This document shows, in pieces, positions 11,950 to 23,507 of a DNA stretch of 64,000 bases. The DNA is from Epiperipatus broadwayi. Its lineage: Eukaryota; Onychophora; Udeonychophora; Euonychophora; Peripatidae. Position numbers and translations under genes: made by a program. Within the stretch, counting starts at the first letter, position 1. Every line of letters begins with the position of its first letter. The notes below the pieces were generated by a model. The model had not been told where the DNA came from. It searched no databases and saw nothing but the letters and a program-made list of their open reading frames with translations. The stretch lies in contig JAQFVV010000012.1 in the NCBI GenBank assembly GCA_028023455.1, positions 13,344,364 through 13,408,363 of the forward strand. Direction: 5' to 3'.

Positions 11950-13670
11950 TAAATTGGTTATGTTATCAGTCTTCCAAATAGAAAAGAAAATTGTAAAAAA
12001 AAAAACAGAAGAAAATGAATGTGGAACAAGCAAACAAGAATTAAAAGTGAATAAAAGTTATAATTATAAATTTTGTCAATTAATTTGGCTACATGTAGTA
12101 TAGATCCTTATATTAAAACGACGAGTAAGAAATAATTAGATTAAATTCTATCCTAAGAATTCCAGGTTTCTCTATAATTTCATACCTTCCAAATGGATGA
12201 TGAGCAAAAAATAATAATATGGAGATATATGACATAAATCTTATAAAAAAACAATAAATGTTTAAAGACATATTAAAGATTTCCTAGATCTCTTTCTAAA
12301 GAAAAATCCTATAAGGAATAAAAACTAGTTTGATGTTGTAATAAATTTTATTTTAAATTTAAGTTGTTTATTATCAATTTTATTTAAAATTGACCACTAC
12401 TTTTATATTTTAAACTGAAAATATTATGAACAATTCAAAGTTTAAAAACTGACCATCTGAAGTTAAGCCCTATCCATCACTACTAAGTTCAAACTCTTTA
12501 CCCTTTAATAGGGGATTAAGTAGAGCAAAATACATACACTCACCCCAGTGAAATATTCATCTTCATTAGCTGCTAACACTAACTCTTCCAGATGAGAAAT
12601 GATATTGTAAGTTGTGAAAACAAATTTCCGGAAAGAGTTGATTGGCTGATTATTTTAGTGTGATGTTAAAGTTGGTAAGAGTAGATTATTAATAAATTGA
12701 TCTGCTGACTTGGTTAAACTTGGCTAAAGAGTAATTAATTTATATTATTAGGACAATATCAATTCTCCAATGTAGTGCCATTTATCATAAATGTTAATAA
12801 TCAATGATTACCAAATGCATTTAAATTCTTATTTAAATGCATGGAAACTTAAATGCTTCTGTCACTGATTATTCAAGCTTACAATAGATGGTCACAGATG
12901 AAGATCGGATATGATCTTATCATATTGGATGAGTTAGAGAGGTTTTATACAATTTCAACAGTATGCACATATCATTTAAATATAGGCATGTTTTCCAACC
13001 ACATTGTTCTGTAAAATTGTTTTGAAGTATCATCTGGTCTCTTCTATTTTCTCTCTTTGAAATTAAGTGATGATTTAATGGATTTCATTATTAATACCTG
13101 TGTGCCTGTTAGTATGTAATTATTACAGTCCATCATTATACTGAGTCCTTTAAAGTCATATGATAGGCATTTAACATAATTTCTTAGTACTTGGACCCTT
13201 GATTCATTTTTAAAATTAATTTTCATATTATTTTTACTTAAAAAAGATTCTACTTCAAAGTTTGCATAAATGACCCCATACGAAATTTTGTCAAATCCTC
13301 TAATTATCAAATCAATGAATTTGAATTATATTTACAATCTTATAATTAAATTCAGTATTAGTTGATTTAAATAATTTTAATTGACTTTAAAAGCTCATAT
13401 TTTGTTTATTAATTTATAAATAATTAAAATTTTATTATGTAATCTACTAACACTTTCATATAAATGTACTAAATATATCAACATACTTTATGAGAATGCT
13501 TTCCAAACTAAGCTAACTTATTTATTTTTAAGTTTTTCTAACACTCTGCCAACAATTGTATTTTTTGAGATAGAAATAAAAGTTTTAAAAATAATTTCTT
13601 AACAATTCAATGTGCACTCATATAAATATATCATGTAGATATAATCATATATGTCCACATTTGTGGAATT
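11950..13670. other. A+T-rich DNA, no gene recognised
   Basis: No supported gene. A somewhat less A+T-rich patch at 12465-12660 gives HLEELVLAANEDEYF on the minus strand followed by GGTGAGT, but lacks a convincing acceptor. An 88-codon minus-strand frame at 13044-13310 has no recognisable motif. Both are left unassigned. Confidence 0.4.
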
Positions 13671-13677
13671 ATATATA

Positions 13678-15318
13678 CACCTGGGTCTCATTTTATGTGG
13701 ATTTTTTTAATGCGATTTTGAAGTTATGCAATTCATGTTTCTTCTTAATATCTTTTTATGCAGTTTTCTTTTATGCGATAAAGAAGTTCATATTTCACTA
13801 TATTTATTAGATATCAAGAAATATAAATTATTAATAACTTATTTTGACATGAAATACTTTTCTTTCACAAATATAACATTATATTAGCAGCTAAAATGAA
13901 TATGGTCTGAAGTTATTTAGAAACTTAGCTTCTATATAAATAATCTACTTATACTTACGAGTATAAAAATATTGCAATAAATATTCAAAAATTTTAAACT
14001 TTTAAAACATATTTCATTAGATATAACAGAAATAAATAAATATTCTTTTAGATTTTTAAAAATAATCAGAAATAAAGATTTTGTTGATTTTGTAAACTGA
14101 AAATAATCTTTCTAGAAATGATAACGTATAATCTTTTTGTTTGGATTGCGATCTCATTTTTTTAATATTTATAGAAACAAAATGTGAACATTTAAAATTT
14201 ATTTCAGTAGTAAACAAAAATATCTATCAAATAAAGTCAAATTTATTATTTTCTGATAAGTAATAATCATTTAATCATATATTTTGTGTTGATGTGTGAG
14301 ACAAAGAAAAACATCAGAAAATGCTGAAATCTGAGTTTGCTGCAATGAACAACCTCTTAAATTCCAATGAGAGCTAAATAGTAGTTGTATGTCTGTGTTA
14401 TGTATGTGTATGTTTATATTTTCTTTTATACACATATATACATGGAGAAACTTTTAGACAGAAAAAAGTTATAATAACTTTTATTTTCTACTTAAAAAGA
14501 ATGTATCTTTAAAATGTGTTTATATTTTCTTTTATACACATATGTACATGGAGAAACTTTTAGACAGAAAAAAGTTACAAGTAAAAATATTTAAGAACTT
14601 TTAATTTCTACTTAAAAAGAATGTATCTTTAAAAGTTTTTAAATATTTTTACTTGTAACTTTTTTCTGTCTAAAAGTTTCTCCATGTATATATGTGTATA
14701 AAAGAAAATTTAACCATTAGTCATTATTAACACACTCATAGAAGCATGTTATATATAGAGAGAGTTGCACTAGTGGAAGTGCATTCTCTAACAGCTAGAC
14801 ATAGCAGTCTGGATATCGTGAGCTTCATAAACAATTAGTAAAATCATTGTCTCAAAGTTTAATCACCGATTACATCATCGATAGAAAACCATTAACACAG
14901 CACAAGACTAAAAGTGGTGCTAGTTGTACTTCCTCTTGTGATGAATCTGATTTCTTACCAGTCACAAACGAACCGCATATTGTCAAATAGCGATAATGAT
15001 TAAAATATGTATAAAATAAAAACATATTGTTTTGAATAAAATTAAATATTGAAGTTAATAAAAAAAGTAAAAAAAAGTTTGTCTTGTATCAATTTTTTTC
15101 AAATATTTGAAATTTTTTATTCATCATAGTTTATTTCCTTACATTTTTTAAGCGAATTTTAAAGTAATTTTTCCTTGTTGCTTTGCCTTTATGTGATTTC
15201 TGAAAAATACAGAATGTATTCCCCATTTTTCAAGGTAAGTTGAGTCTATTTTTGTGCAATTTTTTTTAATGCGGGTTTTCTGCGGAAACTATCTACCGCA
15301 TAAAAAGAGACTCAGGTG
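13678..15318. mobile_element. Tigger/pogo-type DNA transposon, non-autonomous copy 1
   Basis: Bounded by TA duplications and inverted termini: CACCTGGGTCTCATTTTATG at the left, and CGCATAAAAAGAGACTCAGGTG, the near-complement, at the right. The termini followed by ATGCG/GTTATGCGAT motifs resemble those of Tigger/pogo elements. Internal DNA is homologous to the shorter copy at 60169-61051, but this copy carries about 700 extra bases (roughly 14180-14885). An uninterrupted 34-codon run at 14886-14990, containing TKSGASCTSSCDESDFLPV before a TAG, could be the tail of a lost transposase. No catalytic DDE domain is recognisable, so it depended on a transposase supplied in trans. Confidence 0.75.
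14411..14713. repeat. Tandem duplication plus inverted copy inside the Tigger-type element
   Basis: A unit of about 106 bp containing ACATGGAGAAACTTTTAGAC is directly repeated (about 14411-14516 and 14517-14634). It is then followed at once by an inverted copy (14636-14713) containing GTCTAAAAGTTTCTCCATGT. The second unit and the inverted copy form a near-perfect hairpin. This lies in the segment missing from the second Tigger-type copy, so it may be a separate foldback insertion. Confidence 0.75.
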
Positions 15319-15319
15319 T

Positions 15320-16775
15320 ATATAAGTTTACATATATATATCTATATAACAATGTGTATATATACACATTGTGTAAGTGTGTATATATATGAGTTACATG
15401 ATTTTTTTAAATAAAATAGGAAAGAAATTATATTTCAATATTTAATAGTTTGAAGAAAAGAAAAGTTAAAACAAAAAGTACAAATATTGGGAAATAGGTT
15501 AAAATATTAATTATAACATATCTTTCTTTTCTTTTCTGTATTTTAATATAATCCTTTCAAAAGTACTTTTAATTGAAATCACTATTTATTAAAAGTTTAT
15601 AATTAATTGGAAACCCAATTTTGTACAATACATAATCAGTTCTGGAGATAAGATTCCAGACTGATTAAATAAACAATATTCACTAAATTTTATATGTAAT
15701 TAAAAAAAATAAGGTAATGAAAAATATAACTAATTAAAGATAGCAAATAAAGATCAAATGAATTGATAACATGGGTAACAAATTGAGCAGTGGGCAGAGT
15801 CGGAGTGTATATATACTGAAATCGCCTATTGTTCAAGGTTAATATCCAGACATATAAAAAAACATCAAAAGAGAAAAAAAGAAAGAATAGCAGCAGCAGA
15901 AAATGCAGAAATCTAAAGAACAAAACCAGTTGGTTGACCAAGGAACCTATAAGCCAGCTAAAATGACTGAATCCAGCAGGATGAAAAAATATTTATCTGG
16001 TCATGTTGATAGAAATATGCGTGGCTAGACCAAAAAGCTGAGTGTTCACTGTTTTCCACCACCCATCTCCTGAATATCAGTAGCCAGATGCAGTGATATA
16101 TATCCCCGACTTGCCTTTTGCCGATCTTTATACCCACCATGACCTGAATCTATGGAATCAAACCTAGCCGTAGTACTTTAAACCAGGAGGAAGTGTCAAA
16201 CTAACAAGAGAATCCCATTATGAATCTGTCAGGATCAGAGTGATCACCCAGATACTATATAAAAATACTAGATAAATATTGTTTAGAAGTCTTGATAAAA
16301 TTTTTAAATTTTATTTCAAGAGTGAACTTTTAAAATTTAATTCTAGCTAGAATTGTTGAATTATCATTTCTATTTATTAATTTTAAAATATATGTAAATA
16401 AGCACTTGATTGTTTAAAAATATTATAGTTTAATAAATGTTCATATTTGTGTTTTAAATATTTCTCATATGTTTTTTTTTTATCTTTTAATAAATATGTA
16501 AAAATTATTAGGGTGATTTGTGTTTCTCTCTTTCACTTTACCTATGATTAAATAGATAATTTTATTTACATATTCTGTGTTACTAAGTATGATTAATATG
16601 TAAGTAGTGATCATATTCACTCCTCTGCTTGAATAACTGGGTCTAGAATTAAGGTATTAAAGATTAGTATGATATAATAAAGTAGAAGAATAAATAATAA
16701 GTAAATAGATTTAGAATGGATCTTAAAGGAAGTTTTTAAAATCCCGCTACAGTATGTATATATATATAAATTTAC
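15320..16775. other. A+T-rich DNA with a less A+T-rich island
   Basis: No intact gene. The block at about 15780-16260 is visibly richer in G and C and contains CCAGGAGGAAG followed by TGTCAAACTAACA near 16187, the look of a polypurine tract joined to an LTR start; it may be the 3' part of another LTR element. Two minus-strand frames here (15690-15941, 15958-16140) have no recognisable domains. Confidence 0.35.
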
Positions 16776-16871
16776 CTTCACTGCAATTAATTCTGATTGC
16801 ATTTGTTCACACTGGGATAATGCTTGCTGTCTTGTGATATCAGCTTCATCCAAGCGAGAAAGAACAACTGC
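16776..16871 (-). CDS. Coiled-coil protein, upstream exon
   Basis: Exon candidate of exactly 32 codons on the minus strand. The acceptor is ATATTTAG/GCA GTT GTT at 16871 and the donor GTG AAG/GTAAAT at 16776. The protein is AVVLSRLDEADITRQQ followed by ALSQCEQMQSELIAVK, amphipathic and coiled-coil-like. Both introns are phase 0, the same phase and composition as the exons at 1745-1879 and 1970-2074, so it is probably an earlier exon of the same gene, with further exons possibly hidden between. Protein family not recognised. It clearly contrasts with the surrounding stop-rich, A+T-rich DNA. Confidence 0.6.
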
Positions 16872-17377
16872 CTAAATATTATGAAAATCAAAATACTTAT
16901 AGAATCATAAAAAAAAGCACTTAGAATAAATTATAAAATATCATAATCAATATGCTATATATTCACTATTTCATAATTAACATACAAATAATAATGAAAT
17001 AAATCAATGATTGAGCCTCAATCTAAACTGAAAATTGGTATTTAACAAAAATAAATTTTAATAGCTGCATAATAATTTCATCATTTAGACAATATTTTTA
17101 TTATTATTATTTTAGCCACATAAATAAAACAATAAAGATAGTTATCTACATAACAAAAGACACGTTTTTTTTTTTTTTAAACTATCAACTTGGGTAAGAA
17201 ACCTAGATGTTGATATATCTATAACACCATACACAAATGAGAATTAAAGAATATACTTGAGATAAAATAATCTCTAACTTAATAAATGATTACTAAACAT
17301 CATTAATATATTTCTATAAAGAGATTTGTATCAAAGTTGTGAGTACAGAAAGTTTAACACTTGTAAATAAACTAAAT

Positions 17378-18320
17378 TATCTCTATTGGAAGGATCAATC
17401 CTCACAGTTGATTATGATATTGATATATAAATGTTAAAAAAACTAAAAAAAAAAAAGAGGGATGAAAGAAATCAGAGATTTTTTTATTATGCATAATGTT
17501 CAGAGTTCTTTAATAGTAAAAGATAATGGATATTTTTGTCAGTTGGATGTGTATATCATTGTTTATAGACTTAATTATCTAATACACATTGCAATATCTT
17601 TTAAAATAGCGGTTGAAAATGTTTCAATTTTTTAAAAATTATTTTCATTCAATTTATTTATTTTTTACTGTTATTACCTTTCTTGTTTGTTTCCCAGTTT
17701 TGTGGCAGATATTTATGATTGTTAAATTGGCAATGGTAATAATATATACAAAGTAAATAAAGAAATTAGATAAAAATTACTTTAGAAGAATGCTAATAAT
17801 CAAAAGGTTAATATGCATACAGATGAATTTATTTATTTGTTTAAAAAAAGAAATTTGTGATTTACAAATATATATATATATATATTGTATCTTAAATTGT
17901 TTATATCTCTTAATTATCTATATTATTTATTTTTCTTTTTAAAATGATTATAAAATGTTCAAAAAAAGTTTTAAAAAAATCAAGATATGTGAATTAACAA
18001 TAATTTGAATAAATATTTCTAGAGAGTATATAAAACTAAAAATGCCAGAGGTCAATGACAAATAAAAGGAAAGGACATATGAAGATTGAACTTGTAGCTT
18101 GTTTAATTATTATTACTTTTTCTGCATAAAAAAGATTAACAAAATTTGCTCTCGCTATTTTTTTTCTTATCCACTTAAAAAAATAAAGAAACCCTATTTG
18201 GACTAAATATGGATCAAATAATGCATGAGTAGAAAAAATGGCTAGCTAGGATATTAATTCTTCTTGGCTTATACCCCTAGCCTTCACTCAAAAAATAAGA
18301 AATCATCAACAAACATGCAC
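17378..18320 (+). mobile_element. Candidate 5' LTR (or solo LTR) of a Ty3/gypsy-like element
   Basis: Homologous along most of its length to 30440-32185. Shared blocks include TTGGAAGGATCAAT at the start, TTATGCATAATGTTC, TAATAGTAAAA, GTCAGTTGGATGTG, GAAAATGTTTCAATTTTTT, TTATGATTGTTAAATTGGCA and, near the end, CACTCAAAAAATAAG. The matching 3' copy starts TGTACAG directly after a purine tract, so this start (TATCTC) would be a mutated TG. Divergence is considerable, implying an old insertion. The element's coding region begins only at about 24.9 kb, so if these are a pair the interior has been swollen by later insertions; a solo LTR is the alternative. Confidence 0.55.
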
Positions 18321-18600
18321 CTGAAAGGAGAAAAGAAATTGTCTTAAACAATCCGATAACCTTTCCCAGAGAAATGAAACAAAATTGTGATGGTAGAAAC
18401 ATTTCAACTAATTCCATTACTTCTATCAGTTTATCTCAGCATAATACTTTAAAAATCAACAACTATTCAAAATTTTTCCAATCATCAACAGACAGTCAAG
18501 ACAAGGTCAAACATAAACTCTTCAAATAACAGATTATTTCATTAAAAAAATAAGAAAGATATAAAATAAGGACAATCAGTTACAATTAAGATTTTTAAAA

Positions 18601-19200
18601 AATTGGAGTGTATACTTGTATTTTTATATTGACTATTTCCATTATCTAATATGAGTATTGAATGTCTTTAGAAAAATTTAACTTTTATTTAAATATTCCA
18701 AATACATTCAACTGTTAGTAATAGCACATCAAAGAGGTTAGTATATGCATGTTTTGAAAGGTATTATTCTCTTGCTGACTTGACCAGTGACAGTACTAGC
18801 ATGGGATTTGAACCTGAACCCTTAGATTCTTGAGTATTGAATTTTAAGCTAATGCTCTAACCAACTAAGCCATCCTGCCAAAGACAACAGTCAGTAGAAA
18901 TGTCATATCCTTATTTATGAGGTTTCTCCAGATTTCTCCACTTTTTCCTAATACTAAAGAATCTAAGGGTTCAGATTCGAATCCCATACCAATACTGTCA
19001 CTGGTCAGGCCAGCAACACCTGAAGAAGAAGGAAAATAATAAGTCTTGAAACGTACATTACTAACTTGTTTGATGTGCTATTACTAACAGTTGAATGTAT
19101 TTGGAATATTTAAATAAAAGTTAATTTTTTCTAGACATTCAATACTAATATTAGATGATGGAAATAGTCCAATATAAAAATACAACTAGAACACCATCAT
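18601..19200. mobile_element. Two tRNA-headed SINEs in inverted orientation
   Basis: The left copy runs on the minus strand (about 18895 to 18601), the right on the plus strand (about 18955 to 19200). The left head has box A TGGCTTAGTTGG (18861-18872, minus) and box B GGTTCAGGTTCAAATCCC (18803-18820, minus); the right keeps box B GGTTCAGATTCGAATCCC (18968-18985). Both continue with TACTGTCACTGGTCA and a shared tail including TTTGATGTGCTATTACTAAC. Box A and B are RNA polymerase III promoter elements. The right copy also carries CTGAAGAAG...CTTGAAACGTAC after the head. Together they make an inverted repeat with arms of about 130 bp plus the heads. Confidence 0.7.
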
Positions 19201-19639
19201 TACAAACCTTCAAAAAAACACTAAGTGTATACTCATTTGTGATTTTGTCTTTTAGTTTTTAGTATGTCATGATAGATTGGAGCTACTCCACCAGACTTTA
19301 TTTTTTTTGCATAATACACATACATATATTTAATATATATAGGATATGCATAGAGTGTAAAATAAATGCATTAAATGAATTTTCGTCATCATTAGCATTT
19401 GTGTGAAGATTATTTTAAATGTTAAATATTTTGATGTGATTATCATTATCGAAATTTATATTTGAGGGATGGGGGTGGAAAATTTGCAAGCCATTCAATA
19501 ATCATGAGATACCCTTGAAGACTAGATCTACTATAATAACATTTTATATTTGAATATCTATATGCATAATTTATTGGCTTTTCACCTCCGAGTTTAAGAA
19601 TATTTTTTCAATATATACAATCATGACAGACAAAAATAA

Positions 19640-22556
19640 ATCATGGCCCTTATTCCCAGAAGGCTGTAAAGTCACCAACCAAGGCAGCGGTTGGTGGCCG
19701 AAGGCGGAGGGTGCTAAGAATCCCGATGGGGGACTCAGGCTGCCATTTGATGACAACTTTTTATTTAGGTACTTACAACTGCAGATCACTTTCAAGTGAA
19801 GGAAGATTGCAAGAGTTAGAAGAAGAACTGTCTTATATTAAATTGGACATTATTGGACTTTGTGAAGTTAGAAGAAAAGGTGAAGAAACAATTGATTTAA
19901 AAAGTGGACATATATTCTACTATAAAGGCACAAATATTGGAAATACAAGTGGAGTAGGATTCATTATAAATAAAAAATAGATGAATAACATTGTGGAGAT
20001 TGATGGCATATCAGACAGAGTGGCAAGATTAGTTTTACAACTTAATAGCAGATACCAAATGCAGATAATTCAGGTTTATGCCCGAACAAGTTCTCATAGT
20101 GAAAATACTTTTGATCAGAGTAAACAACATTTTAAAATTGTTATGGGAGACTTTAATGCTAGAATTGGTAAATAAATGAAAGATGAAAATGCTGCAGGTA
20201 GTTTTGGTTATGGTAATAGAAATGAGAGAGGACATAGACTTGTGGAGTTTGCAGGAAAAAAACAACTTTATATTATGAATTCTTTTTTTTTTTTTGAGAA
20301 AAATGTTAAAAGGAAATGGACATGGAAGCATCCAAATGAAGGTATAGCAGAATTGGATTATATTTTGACTAACCGAAAATACATATTTCAAGATTGTAAT
20401 GTTCTTAATAAATTTAACACAGGAAGTGATCATCAATTAGTAAGATGTAAGATACGTGTTAATGCAAAACTAGAGACACAAAAATTATTACGAAAAACAA
20501 TATTTACAGTTGATATCCCTAATCTTCAGAAACATTCTAATGAATTTAAATTAGAACTTACAAATCAGTTTCAAGTATTAGTAGATTTTGAACATGATTC
20601 AGATTTGAATGACATTAATAGGAAAAGAAGCAATACACATTTAAAAACTGCAACAAAGATAGCTGGTAGAAAAAAGCAGCAATTGACCAGTAAAATATCT
20701 ACTAAGACTAGAGAATTTATGAAGAAAAGAAGGAATATGAGGATATACAACAATGATGCATTAAAAAAGATTGAATATCTCGAATTTTGTAAAATGGTGC
20801 GGAAAAGAGTTGAAAATGATATAAGAAAATATAATTGGGAACTAGCAAGGAAAGCTGTAGAAGAGAATAAAAGTCTAAAGAGTGTAAAACAACATTTTGG
20901 TATTGGTAGGAAATTTATATCTGCAATAAGAAAAAAAGATGGCATTATTACTAAAAAGAAAGATGACATCATAAAATGTGTAGAAGACTTCTATCAAGAA
21001 TTATATAGTAATAAAGAACAAGTGTCTCCTATATATATTATATCTTCCGAATTGCCCAGAATTTTGAATGAGGAAGTGAGACATGCAATTAAATTTATGA
21101 AGAAAGGGAAGACTCCAAGTAATGATGGAATTGTAATTGATATATTAAAAGAAGCAAGTGAAGAAAGAGAATTTTTTTTAGCAAAGTTATTTATTAAATG
21201 TCTAAATGATAAAGATGTACCAGATGATTGGAAGAATGCAGTATTAATATTAATATTTAAAAAAGGTGATAAAGAAGATATTAGAAATTACAGACCTATC
21301 AGTCTTTTATCAGTTTTATACAAAATTTTTACTAAGATAATTACAACTCGTCTACAGAAAACACAGGACTTCCACCAACCAAGAGAACAAGCTGGATTTA
21401 AGTGGTTTTAGTACAATAGATCATATCTAGATATTGAGAGAAATTATAGAAAGGACAAATAAATATGAGTTGCCATTATGCTTAGGATTTGTAGACTATG
21501 AACATGCATTTGATTCTATAAACATTTCTTCAGTGATTAAAGCATTGGATCATCAAGGTCTAGATCCAGGATATTGTCATATTTTGAAGAATATTTATAA
21601 AAATGCAACAGCAACAATTAGATTACATAATGATAGTAGGAAAATCAACATTGAAAAGGGTGTAAGACAGGGTGACTCCATATTTCCAAAACTTTTTACA
21701 GCAGTGCTGCAAGAAGTATTTTGTGGATTAAAATGGGAAGTAAAGGAGTGAAACTAAATGGAGATTATTTAAGTCATTTAGATTTTGCAGATGGTATAGT
21801 TGTTTTTGCAAACATTTCTTTAGAGCTACAGGAAATGTTGCAGGAGTTATCAGATGAAAGTAGGACTAAAGATAAATGTTAAAAAGACTAAAGTAATGTT
21901 TAATAGATTTTCTCAAAATATGAAAATAAAGATTGATTATGATGAGTTAGAAGAAGTTAACAGTTACAAATACCTTGGTCAGATTATTAATACAGATGGA
22001 AATATAATGGATGAAATTAATCATAGAATTAAACTTAATAGGAGTGCTTTTGGTAGAAATAACTTGATACTAAAAGGAAATATGCCTATGTGTTTGAAAA
22101 GAAAGGTTTTAATAAATGTGTTTTGCCAGTTCTTACTTATGGATCTGAGACTTGGACACTTAATAGAAGAGCAATACAGAGACTTCAGACCACTCAAAGA
22201 AGTATGGAGAGATGCATGTTGGGAGTAACAAGAAGGGATCGAAAATGCAATGTATGGGTAAGAGAACAAACAGGTGTTACTGACCTCATTGAAAAAATTA
22301 AAAGACTGAAGTGGAGTTGGGCTGGACATATTGTTAGAAGAGATGATAACAGATGGACAATTGAAATTTTAAACTGGATTCCAAGAGATTGTAAAAGACC
22401 CAGAAAGAGACCACATGTGAGATGGATGGATGAAATAAGAAACTGTGCAGGGGTGATGTGGAGAAGAGAAGCTAAAGCTAGGAAAAGATGGATTGAACTT
22501 GGAGAGACCTTCATCCTGCAGTGGATTGATAATGGTTGTTGATGATGATGATGTAT
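19640..22556 (+). mobile_element. RTE-clade LINE, nearly full length but decayed
   Basis: The element starts with a G+C-richer 5' leader (hairpin ACCAACC...GGTTGGT near 19674-19696) and ends in the GATGATGATGATG microsatellite-like tail typical of RTE elements. It encodes an apurinic-like endonuclease followed by RT on one polyprotein. It sits between the candidate LTRs of the Ty3/gypsy-like element, so it probably inserted into it. Three 3'-terminal fragments of the same family lie at 33.6, 43.6 and 61.3 kb, all ending in GAT/ATC repeats. Confidence 0.85.
19711..22542 (+). pseudogene. RTE endonuclease/reverse transcriptase, broken
   Basis: Endonuclease motifs in order: LGTYNCRSLSSEGRL, IGLCEVRRKG, VMGDFNARIG and GSDHQLV. 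RT motifs follow: NYRPISLLSVLYK near 21285, REQAGFK, LGFVDYEHAFDSI (motif A), GVRQGDSIFPKLF (motif B) and LDFADGIVVFA near 21778 (motif C). The C-terminal region LKWSWAGHIVRRDDNRWTIE matches RTE proteins. In-frame stops occur at 19978 and 20173; frames shift near 21400, 21740, 21850 and 22090. A segment between TSSHSENTFDQ and SKQHFKIVMGDFNA appears deleted. Motif C reads FADG instead of FADD, losing a catalytic aspartate. The protein would nick DNA and reverse-transcribe its own RNA; this copy cannot. Confidence 0.85.
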
Positions 22557-22752
22557 AACATGGGAATCCCTGTAGTATTTATTAGAGCTTATTAAAAAGA
22601 TATTTATCAGAGCCATTATACCTTGGTGATAAAACCTCCTATTGAATTTTTTAAGAAATGTGATATAGATGAATGTATCAATAATTTTGTCATATTTGAG
22701 AGCCATTTGCGACATAAAAGGGATTGTTTTAAGAGGTCTGTATTTGGGCATC

Positions 22753-23036
22753 CCAAAGGAGGAAAATGTAGCTTAGGAATGTATATATATTTAGTATAGC
22801 CAAAGTTAAACTTAGTATTTTTTTAATTACAGAGTTAGTGTAATCCTAACTTAGCTCTTAGAATCCGAAGCGCCCCTGATATGGAAATGAAATTCTTAAT
22901 TTTTGAACAGGGGCGCTTCGGATTCTAAGAGCTGAGTTAGGATTACACTAACTCTGTAATTAAAAAAAAATACTAAGTTTAACTTCGGGTTATACTAAAT
23001 ATATATACATTCCTAAACTACAGTTTCCTCCTTTGG
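22753..23036. repeat. Foldback element (about 284 bp) with unusually G+C-rich inner arms
   Basis: Perfect to near-perfect hairpin. The left arm starts CCAAAGGAGG and the right ends CCTCCTTTGG. Inner arms include AGAATCCGAAGCGCCCCTG paired with CAGGGGCGCTTCGGATTCT, and GAGTTAGTGTAATCCTAACT paired with AGTTAGGATTACACTAACTC. The spacer is about 28 bp near 22880-22908. Arms are roughly 125 bp with very few mismatches, suggesting a young insertion or ongoing arm homogenisation. No coding content. Confidence 0.85.
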
Positions 23037-23507
23037 ATTCATAGATAAAAGAAAATGATTTTTCTTTTTGTTAAATATTATATAAGCTTATAGAGAAAAA
23101 AAAAAAAAGAGAAATGTTTTAACAATCAATCATTAATTTCTGTCGAAAGTTGATTATATTAGTTTTAAACACATGCATATATACATGAATTATGTATTTC
23201 ATTTTAAATGAACTAGTTATATGGAAATATCAATTGCGTTATAAAGTTAAAGATATGTGAAAAATAAAAATAAAAAGAACAAGATGAAAGGTTTATTGTT
23301 CGAGTCTATTTACAAAAGGGATTATGCTCTGCTATATATATGCGACTCCTGTAAATGTATTTTATTAACCGAAAGGAGTTAATACTTTTAACAGACCTGG
23401 AATAAATAGTTAAAAACACTTATGTATTACTGGTATATGTATACCTACCTGAAATTCTTTTATAAACAGGGAATGACGATTGTAATACTTATATATTACC
23501 GTATACT

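Noticed and set aside
12465-12660. HLEELVLAANEDEYF then GGTGAGT on the minus strand, exon-like
   Set aside because: No convincing acceptor upstream, and the flanking text looks like repeat DNA.
19571-20436. Minus-strand frames opposite the RTE endonuclease
   Set aside because: Antisense shadows; the plus-strand frame has the recognisable endonuclease motifs.
22021-22751. Minus-strand frames of 102 and 185 codons opposite the RTE element
   Set aside because: Antisense shadows of the RTE C-terminal region; the same shadows appear opposite the fragments at 33.7, 43.6 and 62.0 kb.
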